Below are positions 1 through 4,597 of a stretch of DNA of 9,168 nucleotides, in pieces (position 1 is the stretch's first letter; each line of letters starts with the position of its first letter). The stretch is from Thermoanaerobaculia bacterium (GTDB lineage Bacteria; Acidobacteriota; Thermoanaerobaculia; Gp7-AA8), in NCBI GenBank assembly GCA_023700825.1, contig JAMPYE010000155.1, forward strand, positions 1-9,168. The letters run 5' to 3'. A program made the translations under genes and the position numbers. The notes beneath the pieces are model-generated. The model searched no databases, had not been told where the DNA came from, and worked only from the letters and a program-made list of their open reading frames with translations.

Positions 1-79
1 GATCAAGATCAAGAAGGACGCGAAGTCGGGATCGTACGTGATCACGGGCTTTGCACAGACCTCGGCAACCGGCAAATGA
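1..79 (+). CDS. 3' end of an unidentified gene (partial)
   Basis: Reading from base 2, an open frame runs to a TGA at 77-79 and gives about 25 residues ending ...SYVITGFAQTSATGK. The alternation of charged and beta-type residues looks like a genuine protein C-terminus, and the frame stops 19 nt before the first heptamer repeat arm begins. I do not recognise the family. The visible tail is too short for assignment; a periplasmic or pilin-like beta-rich protein is one guess without firm support. The gene starts left of the window. Confidence 0.45.
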   Translation, partial: IKIKKDAKSGSYVITGFAQTSATGK

Positions 80-98
80 GGCGAGGCTCGCACGTGGC

Positions 99-259
99 AT
101 TTCGGATGTCGGATTTCGGATTTCGGATTTCAAATCCGACACCCCGCGCCGCCCGGCTAGTGCAAGTCGCTCATCGCTCTTCCTCCTTTCGGTTGAAGAC
201 ATCCCCGCTCCCGTACTCACAAATTCCAAATCCGAAATCCGAAATCCGAAATCCGAAAT
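99..259. repeat. Heptamer-armed inverted-repeat element, TTTCGGA type
   Basis: The left arm (99-135) is a run of the 7-nt unit TTTCGGA with one variant unit (TGTCGGA). The right arm (223-259) is the same run inverted, as AAATCCG units. Aligned as reverse complements, the arms match at 34 of 37 positions and could pair around an 87-nt centre (136-222). The left arm ends in a tight local palindrome (CGGATTT-C-AAATCCG, 124-138). The element fills most of the gap between the upstream stop codon (77-79) and the nadB ATG (273), with the right arm ending 13 nt before that ATG. The AT-rich units stand out in a GC-rich region. It reads open in several frames and encodes repetitive peptides, but nothing suggests real coding. 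I saw no transposase or promoter in it. Confidence 0.85.
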
Positions 260-272
260 CGGTCTCCTAGCC

Positions 273-1937
273 ATGCCTAAACTCCGAAACCGCTCCCACC
301 ACCCCGTTCTCGTCATCGGCACGGGCATCGCCGGCCTAACTTCGGCCTGGGTGCTCGCGCAGGCTGGTGTGAAGGTCCTCCTGGTCACGAAGACGTCCGA
401 TCCCGCCGACTGCAACACCTTCTGGGCGCAGGGGGGGATCATCTACAAGGGGACGAACGACTCGGCGGCGAAGCTGATCGAGGACATCATCCACGCCGGC
501 GCCGAGCTCTCGAACGAGGAGGCGGTGCGCGCTCTCGCGATCGACGGGCCGAAGGTCGTGCGCAAGCTGCTCATCAACGAGATGAAGGTCCCCTTCGACA
601 AGACGGACGAGGGAGAGCTCGACCTCACGCAGGAAGGGGCGCACTCGGTCTCGAGGATCATTCACGCCGGCGACGCGACGGGGCGCGCGATCGAGATCTC
701 GCTGCTCAACAAGGTCAAGAAGGAACCGAACATCCGGCTCCTCACCGACATGACTGCGATCGACCTGCTGACCACGCACCATCACCCGCGTGACATCCAG
801 GTGCGCTACGGCCTCGCGAACGAGTGCGTCGGCGCCTACCTGCTCGACAATCGGACGCGCGAGGTCTACACGGTTTTCGCCGACTACACGGTGCTCGCCA
901 CGGGCGGCGCGGGGCAGATCTTCCTGCACACGACGAACACGAAGGCTGCCATTGGCGACGGCGTCGTGATGGCGCACCGCGCCGGCGCGCGCATCATGAA
1001 CGCCGAGTACGTGCAGTTCCATCCGACCGCGCTCTACGACAAGAAGGCGAACCACTTCCTGATCTCCGAGGCGCTTCGAGGTGAGGGCGCCCGGCTGCGG
1101 AACCAGAAGGGCGAGTACTTCATGGAGAAGTACTCGCCGTCGCTTCGAGACCTGGCCCCGCGCGACGTCGTCGCCCGGGCGATCGTCGAGGAGATGACGG
1201 TCTCGAAGGACGACTTCGTCTACCTCGACCTCGCCTCGTCGTATAACGGCGACGAGCCGATTCCCGAACGCTTCCCGAACATCGCCAAGGCCTGCGCCGA
1301 GATCGGCGTCGACATCGAGTCCGAGCCCATCCCCGTAGTCCCCGCGGCTCACTACTTCTGCGGCGGCGTCCTCTGCAACACGTCAGGGGAGACCACGCTG
1401 CCGCGCCTCTACGCCATCGGCGAGACCTCGTGCAGCGGCGTCCACGGGGCGAACCGTCTCGCCTCGACCTCTCTGCTCGAGGGGCTGACGTGGGGATACC
1501 ACGCCGCGCTATCGATCCGCGGCAAGCTTCACCGCGCGGGTCCCGAGGCCGGATCGGCGGGAAGAAGGAGCGCGTCCGTGCGCCGTTCGCCGATGCCCGG
1601 CATGGGCGTCCTCGGCTCCTCGGCGATCCAGAGTATTCCGGACTGGAAGCAGCCCGGATCGTTGAACCTGGAGGACCCCGCGCTGATTCTCCAGGACTGG
1701 ACGACGATCCAGCACACGATGTGGAACTACGTCGGAATCGTACGCACCTACGAGCGCCTCAAGCGCGCGTTCGCCGACATGCGCGAGCTCGGCAACCGCC
1801 TCACCAAGTTCTACCATGAGTCCCCCGTTTCGAAGGACATCATCGAGCTGTTCCACGGCCAGAACATGGCCGCGATCATCGCCCAGGCAGCGCTGAAGAA
1901 CCCGGAGTCGAGAGGGGCGCACTTCAGGAAAGAGTGA
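273..1937 (+). CDS. nadB: L-aspartate oxidase, NAD biosynthesis
   Basis: A cytosolic flavoenzyme that oxidises L-aspartate to iminoaspartate, the substrate of quinolinate synthase NadA in de novo NAD synthesis. The protein has 554 residues, usual for the family. An FAD-binding GTGIAG lies at 16-21 and a second flavin-site motif, LATGGAGQ, at about 208-215. Active-site residues known from E. coli NadB have clear counterparts: E121 (QEGAHS), H250 (HPTALY), R297 (LAPRDVVARAI), H360 (AAHYFCGG) and R395 (HGANRLAS). Residues near 470-554 form the helical C-terminal domain (WNYVGIVRT at about 484-492). ATG 273 is chosen because upstream sequence in the same frame is repeat DNA encoding low-complexity peptide. 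No clear Shine-Dalgarno precedes it. Two oddities are an Arg/Ser/Gly-rich linker at about 421-452 and an abrupt end at ...SRGAHFRKE, where relatives usually continue with a DYP-like tail. Succinate dehydrogenase or fumarate reductase flavoprotein is less likely given the NadB-type E121 and C-terminus. No nadA or nadC is nearby. Confidence 0.96.
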   Translation: MPKLRNRSHHPVLVIGTGIAGLTSAWVLAQAGVKVLLVTKTSDPADCNTFWAQGGIIYKGTNDSAAKLIEDIIHAGAELSNEEAVRALAIDGPKVVRKLLINEMKVPFDKTDEGELDLTQEGAHSVSRIIHAGDATGRAIEISLLNKVKKEPNIRLLTDMTAIDLLTTHHHPRDIQVRYGLANECVGAYLLDNRTREVYTVFADYTVLATGGAGQIFLHTTNTKAAIGDGVVMAHRAGARIMNAEYVQFHPTALYDKKANHFLISEALRGEGARLRNQKGEYFMEKYSPSLRDLAPRDVVARAIVEEMTVSKDDFVYLDLASSYNGDEPIPERFPNIAKACAEIGVDIESEPIPVVPAAHYFCGGVLCNTSGETTLPRLYAIGETSCSGVHGANRLASTSLLEGLTWGYHAALSIRGKLHRAGPEAGSAGRRSASVRRSPMPGMGVLGSSAIQSIPDWKQPGSLNLEDPALILQDWTTIQHTMWNYVGIVRTYERLKRAFADMRELGNRLTKFYHESPVSKDIIELFHGQNMAAIIAQAALKNPESRGAHFRKE

Positions 1938-1943
1938 GCGCAG

Positions 1944-2078
1944 AAGGCGAACGGCGAGAGGCGAGGAGCAGACAGGAGTTTCCCGATCGTCTGCCCCTCG
2001 TTCGGATTCCTGAACGGTCTCTCCCCTCGAAATGCCCCCGTTCCGGCTTTTCGCCTCTCGACTCTCGCCTTTCGCCCC
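1944..2078. repeat. Heptamer-armed inverted-repeat element, GGCGAAA type, copy 1
   Basis: The left arm contains three 7-nt units (AAGGCGA, ACGGCGA, GAGGCGA; 1944-1964) and the right arm contains inverted units (TCGCCTC, TCGACTC, TCGCCTT, TCGCC; 2051-2076). Bases 1946-1965 pair with 2057-2076 at 18 of 20 positions, around a 91-nt centre. Two smaller hairpins lie in the centre: GCAGAC/GTCTGC (1968-1973 with 1989-1994) and a CGTTCGG/CTGAACG stem with an ATTC tetraloop (1999-2016). The element begins six bases after the nadB stop codon. No run of T residues follows a hairpin, so a classic intrinsic terminator is not shown, though the structure could still mark the nadB 3' end. From 2079 to 2194, before the next gene's ribosome binding site, I see no convincing promoter or other feature. 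Confidence 0.82.
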
Positions 2079-2194
2079 GCTTTTGTGACAGCCAACACTA
2101 GCGAAACCTCCCCCGGTTCGCGATGATGCTCGCCGGAGATCAGCCCTGCCGACCATGGCCCAGTACGGTTCCGGGGCAGGATTCAGGGCAATAC

Positions 2195-2201
2195 GGAGGA
2201 G
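2195..2201 (+). promoter_or_regulatory. Ribosome binding site deciding the lipoprotein start
   Basis: GGAGGAG lies four bases before ATG 2206. This strong Shine-Dalgarno selects that ATG over an in-frame ATG at 2155, which has no such site and would put an Arg-rich stretch in front of the signal peptide. Confidence 0.8.
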
Positions 2202-2205
2202 ACCA

Positions 2206-2994
2206 ATGAAACACTTCGCACTGGCGATCGCGATCGCCGCAACGTTTACCAGCTGCGCGAAGAGCGCCGAGAAGTCGGCCGAGCTTCCCGCCAACCCGCC
2301 GGCAGCGACTGCCAGCCAGCCCGCTGCCGCCCCAGCGGCGAACCCGGGCGCCATCACGGGGAAGGTCCTCGAGACGATGAACTCGGGAGGCTACTCGTAC
2401 ATCCGCCTGCAGACCGCGAGCGGAGAAGTCTGGACCGCGGTCACCGAGGCGAAGATCGAGGTCGGTTCGACGCTCACGGTAACGCCGTCGATGACGATGA
2501 CCGACTTCGAGTCGCCGACGCTGAACCGCAAGTTCGATTCGATCGTCTTCGCGACCCTCGGAAGCGCGCCCGCCGCTGCTTCCGCGATGGGCGCGATGCC
2601 GGGAGCGATGGGAGGTTCCGATCCTCACGCAGGCGTGAAGACCGACGACCCGGCCATCGATCCGAGCAAGCTCAAGGTCGCGAAGGCCGAAGGTCCCGAC
2701 GCGAAAACGGTCGAGGAGATCTGGGCCCAGAAGGACGCGCTCAAGGGCAAGCGAGTCGTCGTCCGCGGCGTCGTCGTGAAGTACTCCTCGAACATCATGG
2801 GCAAGAATTGGATCCACCTGCGCGACGGTTCGGGCTCGGCCGAGAAGCAGACCGACGACATCACCGTGACCACGAATTCGGTCGCGGCGAAGGGCGACAC
2901 GGTCGTCGTGACCGGTACGCTGGCCACGGGCGTCGAAATCGGTGCGGGCTACAACTACGCCGCACTCATCGAAGACGCGAGCGTCGCGAAGTAG
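2206..2994 (+). CDS. Predicted lipoprotein with two OB-fold-like domains (NrfJ-like)
   Basis: 262 residues. The N-terminus is a short lipoprotein signal (MKHFALAIAIAATFTSC) with the modified cysteine predicted at C17; Phe at -3 is less usual than Leu. An Ala/Pro-rich linker follows (about 25-47). Module 1 (about 48-118: GKVLETMNSGGYSYIRL, GEVWTAV, TLNRKFDSIVF) resembles the small NrfJ-related beta-barrel family of respiratory bacteria. After a flexible Met/Gly/Ala stretch (119-145), module 2 (about 160-258: KRVVVRGVVVKYSSNIMGKNWIHLRDG, DITVTT, VVVTGTLATGVEIGAGYNYAALIEDA) has the pattern of an OB fold of the type found in predicted nucleic-acid-binding or periplasmic proteins. The family is usually annotated only as hypothetical or as NrfJ-related, so its biochemical role is not established. 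It is likely anchored in the periplasm, probably at the outer membrane. It appears monocistronic and ends before a palindrome shared with the convergent gene. Confidence 0.8.
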   Translation: MKHFALAIAIAATFTSCAKSAEKSAELPANPPAATASQPAAAPAANPGAITGKVLETMNSGGYSYIRLQTASGEVWTAVTEAKIEVGSTLTVTPSMTMTDFESPTLNRKFDSIVFATLGSAPAAASAMGAMPGAMGGSDPHAGVKTDDPAIDPSKLKVAKAEGPDAKTVEEIWAQKDALKGKRVVVRGVVVKYSSNIMGKNWIHLRDGSGSAEKQTDDITVTTNSVAAKGDTVVVTGTLATGVEIGAGYNYAALIEDASVAK

Positions 2995-3016
2995 CCGATT
3001 CCTTCCCGCATCGCAT

Positions 3017-3044
3017 GCAGGGGCACGGCATGCCGTGCCCCTGC
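3017..3044. terminator. Perfect 28-nt palindrome between convergent genes; possible bidirectional terminator
   Basis: GCAGGGGCACGGCA is followed immediately by its exact reverse complement. As RNA from either strand it would form a stem of about 12 bp with a four-base loop. It lies 22 nt after the lipoprotein stop and 7 nt after the GYD gene stop, a position suited to ending transcription from both sides. No T-run follows on either strand, so it may instead be a REP-like palindromic repeat or a 3' RNA-stabilising structure. Confidence 0.7.
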
Positions 3045-3051
3045 CGCACTC

Positions 3052-3351
3052 TCAGTCCACGCTGTCCAGCAGCTTCAGGAACTGATCGTACGGAAGCGCC
3101 TGCCACGTCTCCACGCTGACCGCACCCTCCGAACGTGAGATCAGCGCCACGCGCTGCGCCGACTCGGGCGTGTCGGCCTCGAACACGTCCATGAAGTCGT
3201 ACGGCCCGAAGATTGCGTAGTGCGCCTTGAACTTCACCCCGGGGACGCGCTTGCGCACCTTCTTGAGCCACTCCCTGCCCATCTTCTTCCGGCCTTCGGA
3301 GCTCTCGAGCGCCCCGGCCGCGAGCCGCGTCATCAGGACGTACATGGCCAT
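3052..3351 (-). CDS. GYD-domain protein
   Basis: 99 residues, matching the usual size of the small GYD-family alpha/beta proteins. An N-terminal strand (MAMYVLMTRL) is followed by a basic helical part (about 20-34) and the family signature region HYAIFGPYDFMDVFEADTPE (about 44-63), where G-P-Y-D replaces the eponymous G-Y-D. A helix and a final strand (AVSVETWQALPYDQF) complete it. The fold is related to dimeric ferredoxin-like proteins; no reaction is established for the family, and no catalytic residues can be claimed here. ATG 3351 is chosen over the ATG two codons later because a GGAGG at 3358-3362 lies six bases before it. The gene is divergent from ruvB (125-bp gap) and convergent with the lipoprotein gene, so it is probably transcribed alone. 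Confidence 0.85.
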   Translation of the reverse strand: MAMYVLMTRLAAGALESSEGRKKMGREWLKKVRKRVPGVKFKAHYAIFGPYDFMDVFEADTPESAQRVALISRSEGAVSVETWQALPYDQFLKLLDSVD

Positions 3352-3357
3352 GCGTCA

Positions 3358-3362
3358 CCTCC
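3358..3362 (-). promoter_or_regulatory. Ribosome binding site of the GYD gene
   Basis: The minus strand reads GGAGGTGA over 3362-3355, with the GGAGG core six bases before ATG 3351. It favours the first of two closely spaced in-frame ATG codons. Confidence 0.75.
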
Positions 3363-3461
3363 GTGCAGACACGAATACGTCCGCGGCAGCCGACATGCAG
3401 CCTCATGCGTCACACGCCCCGCGTGATCCCGGCGCACATCACGACGGGCGCCGTTTCATGT

Positions 3462-3467
3462 TGTAAT
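3462..3467 (+). promoter_or_regulatory. Candidate -10 element of ruvB
   Basis: TGTAAT matches TATAAT at five of six positions and lies only nine bases before the ruvB ATG (3477). If used, transcription would start at about 3474-3475 and the message would be nearly leaderless, consistent with the lack of a good Shine-Dalgarno. No convincing -35 box was found at the usual distance, so this is tentative. Confidence 0.3.
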
Positions 3468-3476
3468 ACGCGCGGA

Positions 3477-4508
3477 ATGCACGACGAGAGAATCCTTTCC
3501 GCGGAGCCGGTCGACGACGATCAGGTCGTGGAGCTGTCGCTCCGCCCCCGGCTGCTTCGCGAGTACATCGGCCAGCAGAAGGTCAAGGACAACCTCGAGA
3601 TCTCGGTCGCGGCCGCGCGCAACCGGCGTGAGGCGCTCGACCACGTTCTGCTCTTCGGCCCGCCGGGCCTCGGCAAGACGACGCTCGCGAACATCATCGC
3701 CAACGAGATGAACGCCGGCATCAAGACGAGCTCAGGCCCGGTGATCGAAAAGGCGGGCGACCTCGCCGCGATCCTGACGAACCTCGAAGACGGCGACGTC
3801 TTCTTCATCGACGAGATCCACCGCCTCGCGCCGCAAATCGAGGAGATCCTCTACTCGGCGATGGAGGACTTCCGCCTCGACGTCATCATCGGGCAGGGCG
3901 CCGGCGCGCGCACGGTGAAGATCGAGATCCCGAGGTTCACGCTCATCGGTGCGACGACCCGCGCGGGGCTTCTCACCCCGCCGCTGCGCGCGCGCTTCGG
4001 AATCGTCCACCGCCTCGACTTCTACGACGTCGACTCGCTGACGGTGATCGTCGAGCGTTCGGCCGACATTCTCGGCATCGCGGCGACGAAGGAAGGTGCG
4101 GTCGAGATCGCGAGACGCTCGCGCGGCACGCCTCGAATCGCGAACCGCCTCCTGCGGCGCGTCCGCGACTACGCCGAGGTACGACATGACGGAAAAGTCG
4201 GACTCGACGTCGCGCAGGCAGCGCTGAAGATGCTCGAGGTCGACGACTACGGCCTCGACGAGATCGATCGCAAGATCCTGGTCGCCATCATCGAGCGCTT
4301 CGGGGGAGGTCCCGTCGGCGTCGGCTCCATCGCGTCGTCGATCGCCGAGGACAAGGGAACGATCGAGGATCTCTACGAGCCCTACCTGATCCAGATCGGC
4401 TTCCTGCAGCGCACCCCGCGAGGCCGCGTCGCCACGGCGCAGGCCTACGAGCATCTCGGCTACACCGGCCGCGCAGGCGCGGCCCCGCCGCAGAACAAGC
4501 TGTTTTAG
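3477..4508 (+). CDS. ruvB: Holliday junction branch migration ATPase RuvB
   Basis: 343 residues, typical for RuvB. It is the hexameric AAA+ motor that works with RuvA to drive branch migration of Holliday junctions in recombinational repair. Visible motifs are Walker A GPPGLGKTT (61-69), Walker B FFIDEIH (109-115), sensor 1 GATTR (158-162), the arginine-finger region LRARFG (170-175), sensor 2 RGTPRIANRLLRR (216-228) and a winged-helix DNA-binding C-terminus (about 255-330; FGGGPVGVGSIA, PYLIQIGFLQRTPRGR). ATG 3477 is chosen because the protein then begins just before the conserved LRPRLLREYIGQ; upstream in-frame residues lack similarity to the family. Only a weak GCGG-like ribosome site is present. 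No ruvA or ruvC adjoins it. Its TAG stop lies inside the first bases of a heptamer repeat element shared with convergent pilS. Confidence 0.98.
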   Translation: MHDERILSAEPVDDDQVVELSLRPRLLREYIGQQKVKDNLEISVAAARNRREALDHVLLFGPPGLGKTTLANIIANEMNAGIKTSSGPVIEKAGDLAAILTNLEDGDVFFIDEIHRLAPQIEEILYSAMEDFRLDVIIGQGAGARTVKIEIPRFTLIGATTRAGLLTPPLRARFGIVHRLDFYDVDSLTVIVERSADILGIAATKEGAVEIARRSRGTPRIANRLLRRVRDYAEVRHDGKVGLDVAQAALKMLEVDDYGLDEIDRKILVAIIERFGGGPVGVGSIASSIAEDKGTIEDLYEPYLIQIGFLQRTPRGRVATAQAYEHLGYTGRAGAAPPQNKLF

Positions 4509-4597
4509 GCGAAAGGCGAGAGCAACCATTACTGCTCTCTCGTTCGTCCTTCGAGCGGGCTGCCTCCTGCCTGCTCTCGCCTGTCGCCTCTCGCCTA
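4506..4597. repeat. Heptamer-armed inverted-repeat element, GGCGAAA type, copy 2, overlapping two stop codons
   Basis: The + strand begins TAGGCGAAAGGCGAGAGCA at 4506; the minus strand from 4597 reads TAGGCGAGAGGCGACAGG. Both first TAG triplets are in frame: 4506-4508 ends ruvB and 4597-4595 ends pilS. The arms have two (left) and three (right) 7-nt units; bases 4507-4524 pair with 4572-4589 at 17 of 18 positions around a 47-nt centre. Internal hairpins are GAGAGCA/TGCTCTC (4518-4524 with 4533-4539), which competes with the outer stem, and CGTTCG/CGAGCG (4541-4546 with 4552-4557, one G-T pair). The whole intergenic space is this element. No T-run follows the hairpins, so if it terminates both transcripts it is not in the classic intrinsic form. 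Confidence 0.85.

Noticed and set aside
99..259. CRISPR-like array from repeated units
   Set aside because: Units are 7 nt and contiguous with no spacers between them; the arms are inverted, and no cas genes are present.
51..272. N-terminal extension of NadB from an upstream in-frame ATG
   Set aside because: The extra 74 residues are translated from the heptamer repeat element and resemble no NadB; the family begins just before the FAD GxGxxG motif.
336..1352. Minus-strand open frame opposite nadB
   Set aside because: Arg/Asp/Val-rich shadow translation; nadB on the + strand has every catalytic motif.
2081..2112. Possible sigma-70 promoter starting with TTGTGA
   Set aside because: No -10-like hexamer occurs at a suitable distance.
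2150..2180. Possible sigma-54 promoter (TGGCCC...GGTTCC) before the lipoprotein gene
   Set aside because: The -24 and -12 elements do not fit the consensus in sequence or spacing well enough.
2155..2205. Earlier ATG for the lipoprotein gene
   Set aside because: It has no ribosome site and would bury the lipoprotein signal behind an Arg-rich stretch; GGAGGAG precedes ATG 2206.
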